DNA from: Methylomonas subterranea | GTDB taxonomy: Bacteria; Pseudomonadota; Gammaproteobacteria; Methylococcales; Methylomonadaceae | Length of the DNA: 64,000 bases | Assembly: GCF_024505185.1 (NCBI RefSeq) | Contig: NZ_JANIBJ010000021.1 | Location: 1-64,000 of the forward strand | Reading direction: 5' to 3' | Shown here: positions 14,990-22,657 of the stretch, one piece after another | Position numbering within the stretch: the first letter of the stretch is position 1 | How the letters are laid out: each line of letters opens with the position of its first letter | Made by a program: the position numbers and the translations under genes | The notes under the pieces: generated by a model | Database searches by the model: none | The model's input: only the letters and a program-made list of their open reading frames with translations | What the model was told of the DNA's origin: nothing

Positions 14990-16585
14990 ATGAAGCCATT
15001 ACCCAAAAACCCCCAAGCCGGCGAATTGCAGGCCCTGCATCAGCTATATCAAAGCGGCCAATTGGCGCTGGCCGAACACAGGGCCCTGGCCCTGTCGACG
15101 CACTACCCCAAATCGGCGGCGCTGTTGAATTTGCTGGGCATGTGTCAGCAAGGCCAGGGCAAGCTGCGCGAAGCCGCCGCCACCTTTCGTAAAGTTCTGA
15201 CATTGGATCCGGCCATCGCCGAATTGCATTTCAATCTGGCGGCAATTTATACCCAGTTGCACGACGTCAAGGCCGCCATGGCCAGTTACCGCAAAGCCTT
15301 GCAACTGAAACCGGACTTCAGCGTGGCGCATTTCAATCTGGGCGCCTTGCTGCAACAGCAAGACCAATTGGCCGAGGCCGCCAAGCATTATCAACAGGCC
15401 GCGCGCGCGCAAGCGGACTTTTTCGAAGCCTGGGTCAACTGGGGCGCGGTCATGCAACTGCGCGGCGATCTGCAAGCCGCCGAGCAGTGTTACCGCAAGG
15501 CCCTGGCCCTGCATGACGACGCCAAGGGCCATTTCAATCTGGGTACCACGTTATATGGGCAGGGCGAACATGCGGCGGCCATGACCGAATTCCGGGAAGC
15601 CCTGCGCCTGGACCCGCAAATGGCCGACGCCTGGAACGATATCGGCGAGATTTACCGCGACCAGGGCGACATGGAAGCCGCCGTGCGCAGCTACCGGCAA
15701 GCCTTGCAGACACAGCCCAGCCATGCCCGCGCCAACTACAACCTGGGTGAATGCTATTGCCTGGGCGGCCAACTCGAACAAGCCGTGCCCTACTTTGCCG
15801 CCTCCGATTTCGCCGACGCCCGGGAACGGGTCTTGCAATGCCTATATAAAACCGGTCAATTCGAAGCCTTCAAGCAAAGCCTGGACCAATTGGCCGACAG
15901 CACGCCGCACCACTCCATTCTGCTGGGCACCTTGTCCACCCACTACGCCATCAATTTCCGCCAGCCCAACAGCTACCGCTTTTGCCGAAACCCGATGGAT
16001 TTCGTCCTGCATACCCGCATAGAAGAACTGGCAATTCCCGACAGCCCGCTGCTGAATCAGCTGCTGCACGACATCACCCATCTGGCCATCGCCGAACGTA
16101 AACAAGGCCGTTTGTATTACGGCAAGCAATCCGCCGGCAACCTGTTGCAACGGGCCGAGCCGTCGTTTCAAAAATTGGCCGGCTTGATCCGCGCCAAGGT
16201 CAAAGCCTACCAAAAACAGTTTGCCGGCAGTCAGGACAGTCTGATCCGGCTGTTTCCCAAGCAGCTGGAATTTGCCAGCTCCTGGTATCTGCGCATGCGG
16301 CAAGGCGGGTATTTGACATCGCATATCCACGAAGAAGGCTGGATCAGCGGCTGCGTGTATCTGCAATTACCCGATAAATGCGGCGGCCACGAAGGCAGCT
16401 TCGAATACGGCACCGACGGCGACGATTACCCGCGTCTGCACGACGAGTTTCCCAGCCGTATCGTCGATCAGGCAGTCGGCGACTTGGTGCTGTTCCCCTC
16501 CTCGCTATTCCACCGCACCATTCCGTTTCAGTCCGACCAGGAGCGGGTCTGCGTGGCTTTCGACATTAAACCCGGGGTGGCTTAA
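14990..16585 (+). CDS. TPR-repeat protein with C-terminal 2OG-Fe(II) oxygenase-like domain
   Basis: The 531-aa protein has about eight tandem 34-residue TPR units at roughly 45-300, with repeated A-x-A-x-x-x-Y-R-K-A-L and HFNLG-type blocks, a protein-protein interaction scaffold. The C-terminal 200 residues look like the putative 2OG-Fe(II) oxygenase family (2OG-FeII_Oxy_5): LTSHIHEEGWISGCVYLQLP near 440 supplies a histidine-acid pair, and GDLVLFPSSLFHRTIPF near 500 supplies the second histidine. It may hydroxylate a protein or small molecule; the target is unknown. The ATG at 14990 was chosen since family-like text starts there; ribosome binding is weak. It diverges from the RND gene. Confidence 0.75.
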   Translation: MKPLPKNPQAGELQALHQLYQSGQLALAEHRALALSTHYPKSAALLNLLGMCQQGQGKLREAAATFRKVLTLDPAIAELHFNLAAIYTQLHDVKAAMASYRKALQLKPDFSVAHFNLGALLQQQDQLAEAAKHYQQAARAQADFFEAWVNWGAVMQLRGDLQAAEQCYRKALALHDDAKGHFNLGTTLYGQGEHAAAMTEFREALRLDPQMADAWNDIGEIYRDQGDMEAAVRSYRQALQTQPSHARANYNLGECYCLGGQLEQAVPYFAASDFADARERVLQCLYKTGQFEAFKQSLDQLADSTPHHSILLGTLSTHYAINFRQPNSYRFCRNPMDFVLHTRIEELAIPDSPLLNQLLHDITHLAIAERKQGRLYYGKQSAGNLLQRAEPSFQKLAGLIRAKVKAYQKQFAGSQDSLIRLFPKQLEFASSWYLRMRQGGYLTSHIHEEGWISGCVYLQLPDKCGGHEGSFEYGTDGDDYPRLHDEFPSRIVDQAVGDLVLFPSSLFHRTIPFQSDQERVCVAFDIKPGVA

Positions 16586-16671
16586 TAGGCTAAACTCTAA
16601 CGAAATGACTACTCCGTATTGCCTTAAACCGGCCTCGGCGACAGATTTTTCAACCCGGAGGAAAAATCCTC

Positions 16672-17898
16672 ATGCCCCAACAAGACATAGACTTACATAG
16701 CGCCATCACGGCCTTGAGCTGCTCGCTGGACTTGGTGGGCATAGACGAAATCAGGCACGGCAAGCGGGTGGCGATGATGGCTTACCATATTGCCGGCGCT
16801 TTAAACTGGCCTGACGCCGAACAAATCAGCCTGTTGCACGCGGGCATGCTGCACGATTGCGGGGTGGCGCAAATCCGCGAGCATCGGCAATTGACCGAGA
16901 CCTTGGAATGGTCCGGCGCCGATGCCCATGCGCAACGCGGCGCCGACTACTTGGCCGCCTGCCCGCTACTGGCGCATCTGGCGCTGGAGATTCGCTATCA
17001 CCATACCCGCTGGGAGCAGCTGCTGCTGTTACCGCTGGATCAACGCACCCGCCTGCGCGCCAATTTGCTGTTTCTGGCCGACCGTATCGATGTATTGCAA
17101 GTACCTTACTTGAACAGCGAACAGATTCTGACCGCCGCTCCCGACATCGTGGCCCGTCTGCAAGGCTTGTCCGGCAGCCTGTTCGCACCGGAACTGCTGG
17201 ACGCCTTCGCCCGTGTCGCCGCCAGCCAGGCCTTCTGGCTGTCCATGGACCCCGATTATCTGGACGAGGATTTGCGCGCCCTGGGCAAGAATGTAGCTCA
17301 TGTGGCGCTGGGTTACTCGGCGCAACGCGAACTGGCCCACTTGTTTTCCCGGGTGGTGGATGCCAAAAGCCCGTACACTGAACAACATTCGGAACGCGTG
17401 GCCTTGATCGCCCGTCAATTGGCGGCGGATTTCGGCATCGGCGACCAGGAACTGGAACAGGTTGAAATCGCCGGCCTGTTGCACGACATTGGCAAACTGC
17501 GGGTATCGGAAGACATCATCGATAAACCCGGCAAATTGACCGCCGCCGAACGCGCCAGCATGCAACGGCACAGTTACGATACCTACCGCATTCTGAGCAG
17601 GGTGTTCGCCGACAGCAAAATTCCGGTCTGGGCCGGCTTTCATCACGAAAATCTGCGCGGCGAAGGCTACCCGTTCAAATCCGCCGGCGCCGCGCAGGAT
17701 CTGGAGTGCCGCATCATCAGCGTGGCGGATATTTTTCAAGCCCTGGCGCAAACCCGGCCCTACCGCGCAAGCATGGCCCTGGAGGCCGTCTTGGACAACC
17801 TGCGCCAGCGGGTCGGCGCGGGCGAACTGGATGAAAGCGTGGTCGGCATGTTGACCCGGCAAGGCGAGGCGTATTACCGGCTGGCGCGCGGCGACTGA
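16672..17898 (+). CDS. Tandem HD / HD-GYP protein, putative c-di-GMP phosphodiesterase
   Basis: HD-GYP domains hydrolyse c-di-GMP. This 408-aa protein has two HD modules. The N-terminal one (about 25-180) has HAGMLHDCG and a later HH pair but no GYP motif, so it may be structural. The C-terminal one (about 215-400) has HSERVALIA, LLHDIGKLRV near 275 and HHENLRGEGYP near 325, a good match to the HHE...G-x-GYP signature. There is no signal peptide, receiver domain or membrane segment. GGAGG lies before the ATG. It sits between the TPR gene and dnaB on the same strand. Confidence 0.85.
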   Translation: MPQQDIDLHSAITALSCSLDLVGIDEIRHGKRVAMMAYHIAGALNWPDAEQISLLHAGMLHDCGVAQIREHRQLTETLEWSGADAHAQRGADYLAACPLLAHLALEIRYHHTRWEQLLLLPLDQRTRLRANLLFLADRIDVLQVPYLNSEQILTAAPDIVARLQGLSGSLFAPELLDAFARVAASQAFWLSMDPDYLDEDLRALGKNVAHVALGYSAQRELAHLFSRVVDAKSPYTEQHSERVALIARQLAADFGIGDQELEQVEIAGLLHDIGKLRVSEDIIDKPGKLTAAERASMQRHSYDTYRILSRVFADSKIPVWAGFHHENLRGEGYPFKSAGAAQDLECRIISVADIFQALAQTRPYRASMALEAVLDNLRQRVGAGELDESVVGMLTRQGEAYYRLARGD

Positions 17899-17976
17899 GC
17901 GCGGGCCAAAATTCGCCGGCCCGATGCGTTATAATCGCGGCCCCGCCAATAACCTCAGCTTTCGTTTAAGCCGCCG

Positions 17977-19371
17977 ATGTCCGAAGACTATTATTTCGCC
18001 CCCGACCACGCCTTCGAATCCCTGAAAGTACCGCCGCATTCCCTGCAAGCCGAGCAATCGGTACTGGGCGGCCTGATGCTGGACAACCAGACCTGGGATT
18101 CGGTGGCCGATAAAGTCGTCGAAAGCGATTTTTACCGCCGCGACCATCAACTGATTTTCCGCGCCATCGCCCAGCTGGCGGAAAAACAGGACCCCTTCGA
18201 CGTAGTGACCCTGTCCGAGGTGCTGGAAAGCACCGGCGAACTCAAGGACGTCGGCGGTCTGGCCTATTTGGGCATGCTGGCCAAGGACACCCCCAGCGCC
18301 GCCAATATCGTCGCCTATGCCAACATCGTCCGCGACCGCTCTGTATTGCGACAGCTGATTCACGTCGGCACCGAAATTTCAGACTCCGCCTTCAGCACCG
18401 AGGGCCGGGAAACCGCCGATCTGCTGGAAAACGCCGAACGCAAGGTGTTCGAAATCGCCGAACAGCGCCAACGAGGCCAGGGCGGTTTCGCGCCGATCAA
18501 ATCCTTGTTGGCCAAGGCCGTCGATAAGATCGAAATGCTCTACGAACAGGACGGCGACATCACCGGCGCCAGTACCGGCTTTACCGACCTGGACGAAAAA
18601 ACCTCCGGCCTGCAACCCGCCGATTTGATCATCGTGGCCGGCAGGCCTTCCATGGGTAAAACAACAATAGCCATGAACATGGCCGAAAACGTGGCATTGA
18701 AAAGCGGCATGCCGGTGGCGGTGTTCAGCATGGAGATGCCGGGCGAGGCTTTGGCGATGCGGATGATGTCGTCGCTGGGGCGCATCGACCAGCACAAGGT
18801 GAGGACCGGCAAGCTGGACGACGACGATTGGCCGCGTCTGACCTCGGCCATCAATTTATTGGCCGAAACCAAGCTGTTCATCGACGACACCCCTGCCCTC
18901 ACCCCGACCGAGGTGCGTTCCCGCGCCCGCCGTCTGACCCGCGAACACGGCCAGTTGGGTTTGATCGTGCTGGACTATTTGCAGCTGATGCAATCGCCCA
19001 GCAGCGGCGACAACCGGGTGCAGCAGATTTCCGATATTTCGCGCGGTTTGAAGGCGCTGGCCAAGGAAATGAATGTGCCGGTGATCGCCCTGTCGCAGTT
19101 GAACCGCAACCTGGAGCAACGCCCCAACAAACGGCCGGTCATGTCGGATTTGCGCGAATCCGGCGCTATCGAGCAGGACGCCGACTTGATCATCTTCGTC
19201 TACCGCGACGAGGTCTACAACGAGGACAGCCCGGACAAGGGCATCGCCGAAGTCATCATAGGCAAGCAGCGTAACGGTCCGCTCGGCACCGTGAGGCTGA
19301 CCTTTTTAGGCCAATACACCCGCTTCGAGAACTTCGCCGGGGTTTATTCCGGCAGCGAGGATTACGAATGA
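17977..19371 (+). CDS. dnaB: Replicative DNA helicase DnaB
   Basis: DnaB is the hexameric helicase that opens the replication fork. The N-terminal domain starts around VPPHSLQAEQSVLGGLMLD (residue 12), and the RecA-like domain has P-loop GRPSMGKTT near 227, the AVFSMEM segment near 250 and IVLDYLQLM near 330. The 464-aa length is standard and there is no intein. The stop overlaps the alr start as ATGA. The dnaB-alr order is common in gammaproteobacteria. Confidence 0.97.
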   Translation: MSEDYYFAPDHAFESLKVPPHSLQAEQSVLGGLMLDNQTWDSVADKVVESDFYRRDHQLIFRAIAQLAEKQDPFDVVTLSEVLESTGELKDVGGLAYLGMLAKDTPSAANIVAYANIVRDRSVLRQLIHVGTEISDSAFSTEGRETADLLENAERKVFEIAEQRQRGQGGFAPIKSLLAKAVDKIEMLYEQDGDITGASTGFTDLDEKTSGLQPADLIIVAGRPSMGKTTIAMNMAENVALKSGMPVAVFSMEMPGEALAMRMMSSLGRIDQHKVRTGKLDDDDWPRLTSAINLLAETKLFIDDTPALTPTEVRSRARRLTREHGQLGLIVLDYLQLMQSPSSGDNRVQQISDISRGLKALAKEMNVPVIALSQLNRNLEQRPNKRPVMSDLRESGAIEQDADLIIFVYRDEVYNEDSPDKGIAEVIIGKQRNGPLGTVRLTFLGQYTRFENFAGVYSGSEDYE

Positions 19372-20450
19372 CGCCGGCCGCTTACGTACATCTGGATCTG
19401 GATGCGGTGCGGCATAATCTGGCCCAGGTCAAACGCTACGCGCCGAACAATAAAGTCATGGCTGTGATCAAGGCCAATGCCTACGGCCACGGCATCACCC
19501 GGGTGGCCAAGGCCCTGGAGCAAGCCGACGGCTTGGCGGTGGCCCGAGTCGACGAAGGCGTGCGTTTGCGCAAGGCCGGTTTTTCCCAGCCCATTACCGT
19601 ATTGCAAGGCTTTGTCTGCGTCGACGAATTGCTGCTGATGCTGCAGCACCAGTTGGATGCGGTGGTTCACACGCCGCAGCAAATCAGCCTGCTACAGCAG
19701 CAAAGCGCCGCGGATGCGGGTTTATCGATCTGGCTGAAAATGGACACCGGCATGAACCGGTTGGGCTTCAAGGGTGCCGATTTCAACGCCGCCTACCAAC
19801 AGCTATTGGATTGCCCGTTGCTCAAGCAGCCGATCAATCTGATCACCCATTTCGCCAACGCCGACGATTTGCTGGACGACAAGACCCGGCGCCAGATCGA
19901 CCGCTTTAACGAGGTCGTGTCGGGCTACCCCGGCCAGCGTAGCATCGCCAATTCGGCCGGGATACTCGGCTGGCCCGGCATCGTCAGCGACTGGGCGCGG
20001 CCGGGTCTGATGCTGTACGGCTGCTCGCCGTTTGCTGGTAAAACCGGCGCCGATTTCGGCTTGCGGCCGGTCATGAGCCTGCATTCGCGCTTGATAGCGG
20101 TCAAAAACGTTGCCGCCGGTGAAACCGTCGGGTACAGCGGCACCTGGCAGTGCCCTACCGACACCCGGCTGGGCGTGATTTCAATAGGCTACGGCGACGG
20201 CTACCACCGCCACACCCGCGCCGGCGCGCCGGTGTTGGTGAATGGCCGGCGGGTACCGCTGATCGGCCGGGTCTCCATGGACATGATTACAGTGGATTTG
20301 AACAGCCAACCCGCCGCCCAGCCCGGCGACCCGGTCACGCTATGGGGCGACGGCCTGCCGGTTGAAGAAATCGCCCGCCACGCCGACACCATACCGTATA
20401 CCCTGTTGTGCGGGATTACGCAGCGGGTGCAGATCGTCGAGCATGCATGA
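19368..20450 (+). CDS. alr: Alanine racemase
   Basis: This PLP enzyme interconverts L- and D-alanine for peptidoglycan synthesis. The 360-aa protein has the PLP lysine in VIKANAYGHG (K35) and the second catalytic tyrosine region TVGYSGTW near residue 249, with the usual ISIGYGDGYHR and GRVSMDM blocks after it. The length is normal. It is translationally coupled to dnaB by a 4-bp overlap. Directly after it the base composition drops toward AT-rich, marking the border of the cassette-like region. Confidence 0.97.
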   Translation: MTPAAYVHLDLDAVRHNLAQVKRYAPNNKVMAVIKANAYGHGITRVAKALEQADGLAVARVDEGVRLRKAGFSQPITVLQGFVCVDELLLMLQHQLDAVVHTPQQISLLQQQSAADAGLSIWLKMDTGMNRLGFKGADFNAAYQQLLDCPLLKQPINLITHFANADDLLDDKTRRQIDRFNEVVSGYPGQRSIANSAGILGWPGIVSDWARPGLMLYGCSPFAGKTGADFGLRPVMSLHSRLIAVKNVAAGETVGYSGTWQCPTDTRLGVISIGYGDGYHRHTRAGAPVLVNGRRVPLIGRVSMDMITVDLNSQPAAQPGDPVTLWGDGLPVEEIARHADTIPYTLLCGITQRVQIVEHA

Positions 20451-20574
20451 CCACAAGGAAAATAGTGGGGTAAGAAAAAATGATATACGGAAGCAAAAAT
20501 TATCTGCTCATCAACAAGTTAGCTTATCAATGGGCAAACTCCGGTAGATATACAGTTAACTATCTAATTCCTTG

Positions 20575-21316
20575 TTATGCAGAAAATTCAGTCGGAGCGA
20601 GCGAAAATTGAAAGGAAAGTACATTGCACCAAGTCTAAACGCCGGGGCCTTTAATTGCCCAAATTGCCACGTGTATACAAAGCAACACTGGTATTACATG
20701 CAGGGATCAGCGCAACCAAATGGATACGGAATGAATAGGCGAGATGATCGCTTTATGGTCTCGTACTGCGAACATTGCGATTTCCCTACCATTTGGCTCG
20801 GCGAATCAATTATATTTCCTCTCAATATGACCGCTGAGCCGCCTAATCAAGATTTACCAGAGGAGATAACAGAGGATTATGATGAGGCAAGAGCAATAGT
20901 TAACCTCTCTCCCAGAGGTGCCGCTGCGCTTTTGAGATTGGCAATACAAAAGCTCTGCGCTCACCTTGGACAGCCTGGGAAAAATATTAACTCTGACATA
21001 AAAGGATTAGTAGCCGCTGGCTTGCCTCCGAAGGTTCAGGAAGCTCTTGATAGTGTTCGAGTGATCGGAAACGAGTCGGTCCATCCCGGAACAATTGATC
21101 TCAAGGATGATCGAGATACAGCTAACCAACTTTTCCGATTGGTAAATTTCATTGCACAGAAGATGTTGACTGAGCCTCGAGAAATCGACGAGATTTACAG
21201 CAGTTTGCCGGCGGATAAGCTCAAGAGCATTCATGAACGGGACAACTAATGCATAACAATGCCATAAACTCGGACCCAAAAAAAGCTGCGCTTTTTTGGC
21301 CCGGTTACGGCTGGCG
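20575..21316 (+). mobile_element. Candidate integron gene cassette carrying a DUF4145 gene
   Basis: The segment has the layout of an integrated cassette: it starts at a G/TTATGC junction (20574/20575), holds one gene beginning about 33 bp in, and ends in an attC-like site whose R'' core GCATAAC is the exact complement of that starting GTTATGC, as required because both belong to the same site in the circular cassette. The next junction G/TTAGGT is at 21316/21317. No integrase gene or attI is visible in the window, so this would be an isolated cassette. The insert is visibly more AT-rich than dnaB-alr. Confidence 0.6.
20608..21249 (+). CDS. DUF4145 domain protein with N-terminal zinc ribbon
   Basis: The 213-aa protein has two CxxC knuckles (CPNCHVY and CEHCDF, about residues 17 and 51) that should form a zinc ribbon, and a helical C-terminal DUF4145 domain starting at SPRGAAALLRLAIQKL near 105, with VRVIGNESVHPG near 150. 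DUF4145 occurs in restriction and other defence-linked proteins; its biochemical role is not settled. The start is uncertain: I use the TTG at 20608, which has GGAG upstream, while an earlier TTG at 20572 would lie on the cassette junction. The gene is the payload of the candidate integron cassette and ends 1 bp before its attC. Confidence 0.75.
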   Translation: MKGKYIAPSLNAGAFNCPNCHVYTKQHWYYMQGSAQPNGYGMNRRDDRFMVSYCEHCDFPTIWLGESIIFPLNMTAEPPNQDLPEEITEDYDEARAIVNLSPRGAAALLRLAIQKLCAHLGQPGKNINSDIKGLVAAGLPPKVQEALDSVRVIGNESVHPGTIDLKDDRDTANQLFRLVNFIAQKMLTEPREIDEIYSSLPADKLKSIHERDN

Positions 21317-21322
21317 TTAGGT
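21251..21322 (+). other. attC-like recombination site
   Basis: The 72-bp site begins with GCATAAC and ends with GGCGTTAGGT. The arms pair imperfectly as in attC sites: TAAC-AAT-GCCA on the left with TGGC-GTTA on the right, then CGGACC with GGCCCG, closed by a central CCAAAAAA/TTTTTTGG hairpin. The 5' TAACAAT and 3' GCGTTAG are typical of attC. It follows the DUF4145 stop codon by one base. Confidence 0.6.
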
Positions 21323-21348
21323 TTCTTTTTAGTGTGCATCAACTCTCA

Positions 21349-21696
21349 ATGGAAAACATGACCGTCATATACCAGTTTCCCACCTACGTTGCCGAGGTAA
21401 TGGAGGTTATCGGCGATGGGAATTGGTTTGTCCACAACTTCAAAGTTGGCGTACATTCCGAAGCGCTGAATTTGGTAGGTTATCTTTACAATGCTGAGTT
21501 TGATGGAAGCTCATACACAGCATGCGTCGATCTGAATGTTTTCCAATTCTTGGTTAACTCGGTTAAGAAAAATGCACCGAAATATGAATATCGAATGGCA
21601 ATTGCATACCTCGCGTTCTTTCAGATTGCGGGAATAGAAGTTGACCCCACTTACGCTGTGTATGAAAAAGTAAACCATCAACCAGAACCCGCGTAA
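21349..21696 (+). CDS. Hypothetical protein in possible second cassette, 115 aa
   Basis: I do not recognise this protein. It starts about 30 bp after the G/TTAGGT cassette junction, as a cassette gene would. Starts are possible at GTG 21334, ATG 21349 or ATG 21358; none has a strong ribosome binding site. The protein has no signal peptide or clear membrane helix and is rich in aromatic residues (YRMAIAYLAFFQIAG near 87). A matching attC (core ACCTAAC) is not found downstream; the region instead runs into REP-like repeats, so the cassette may be truncated. Confidence 0.5.
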   Translation: MENMTVIYQFPTYVAEVMEVIGDGNWFVHNFKVGVHSEALNLVGYLYNAEFDGSSYTACVDLNVFQFLVNSVKKNAPKYEYRMAIAYLAFFQIAGIEVDPTYAVYEKVNHQPEPA

Positions 21697-21697
21697 G

Positions 21698-21905
21698 GCG
21701 GATTCGGAGCGGTAGCGACAATCCGCCATGGTATTGGCCATGACTCTGTCCTCTACATGGCGGATTGCTATCGCGAATCCGCCCTACGCCCTGCGCCGCG
21801 AAGGCAACATCGTCCAGAGCCCTAGGTTCGATTAGCGATAGCGTAATCGGACGCATGTTTATGATATTCCTTCCTCCAATAACGCTACGCTAATCGGAGC
21901 TACAC
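21698..21905. repeat. Cluster of REP-like palindromes
   Basis: Several imperfect inverted copies of GGCGGATT and GATTAGCG...CGCTAATC-type sequence lie here: GGCGGATTCGG near 21698, AATCCGCC near 21720, GGCGGATTGC near 21761, GAATCCGCCC near 21776, GATTAGCGATAGCG near 21832 and ACGCTACGCTAATCGG near 21882. They look like extragenic palindromes and show no coding potential. They separate the cassette-like region from the toxin-antitoxin pair. Confidence 0.65.
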
Positions 21906-21981
21906 ACGCTATTTGCCGCTAGGCAAGAGGCGTTATCAAGCTTAATATAGAGCAAAATCTTGTACAAACCGAGGGACATCC

Positions 21982-22281
21982 ATGAGCATTGCCAGCAGCG
22001 ACATCGTGCCTTTTTCCGAAGCCCGGACCCATTTATCCAGCTTGGTCAGCGAGGTTCAAGCCGGCAAGGAAAAAATCATCACCAAAAATGGCGAAGGGGT
22101 GGCCGCCTTGATCGCGGCCGACAGACTGGATCATTACCACCGTCTGGAACGCGCCCATATTCATTTGTTGTGTCTGCGGGAAATTGAGGCCGGCTTGGCG
22201 GATGTAGCGGCGGGCCGTCATCAAGATGCGCGGCAAGCGCTAGCTAAAATCAAACAAAACCGCGCGCCTTCGGACCGATAG
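21982..22281 (+). CDS. Antitoxin, Phd/YefM family
   Basis: The 99-aa protein opens with the Phd/YefM DNA-binding fold: IVPFSEARTHLSSLVSEV followed by ITKNGEGVAALIA (residues about 8-45). Such antitoxins bind their own promoter and neutralise a ParE/RelE toxin through the C-terminal half. The predicted toxin gene starts 3 bp after its stop, giving a typical two-gene operon. A GAGGGA ribosome binding site precedes the ATG. Confidence 0.85.
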   Translation: MSIASSDIVPFSEARTHLSSLVSEVQAGKEKIITKNGEGVAALIAADRLDHYHRLERAHIHLLCLREIEAGLADVAAGRHQDARQALAKIKQNRAPSDR

Positions 22282-22283
22282 CG

Positions 22284-22640
22284 ATGCAGGTGAGGTTCAC
22301 CGATAATTTCCTCGGCAACTTGGACAGCATCGAAAACTATTGGCGTGAAGCCGGCTTCCCGGCCGGCTACGACCGGTTACTTGAAACCCTCAGCACTGAG
22401 GTCATTCCCAATCTCGAGTCATATCCCGAGATGGGACGGCCGTTTGCCCGATATGGGGCAGAATCCGCCGAGGCCAAAATCCGCATCGACAAGCTGGGCA
22501 CGTTCTACACTGAGATTCGCGAATATCTTTTGGAAGATTATTTGCTGCTGTATTTATTGACCGACGCTATCTACATGCTGGCGGTCAAACATCATAAGCA
22601 GCTGTCCTACGATTTTCAGCGTTTATGGCTGAATCAATAA
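22284..22640 (+). CDS. Toxin, ParE/RelE superfamily
   Basis: The 118-aa protein resembles the RelE/ParE toxin fold: an N-terminal VRFTDNFLGNLDSIENYW, a middle segment ending in R-x-D, and a C-terminal LLLYLLTDAIYMLAVKHHKQLSYD. ParE members poison gyrase and RelE members cut mRNA; sequence by eye does not decide. It forms a pair with the Phd-like antitoxin and its 3' end overlaps the long upstream frame of radA, leaving 17 bp to the chosen radA start. Confidence 0.8.
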   Translation: MQVRFTDNFLGNLDSIENYWREAGFPAGYDRLLETLSTEVIPNLESYPEMGRPFARYGAESAEAKIRIDKLGTFYTEIREYLLEDYLLLYLLTDAIYMLAVKHHKQLSYDFQRLWLNQ

Positions 22641-22657
22641 CCTCATTCGAACGCACC

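Noticed and set aside
17977-19371. Intein in dnaB, a frequent insertion site
   Set aside because: The protein has the normal 464-residue length and an uninterrupted P-loop region.
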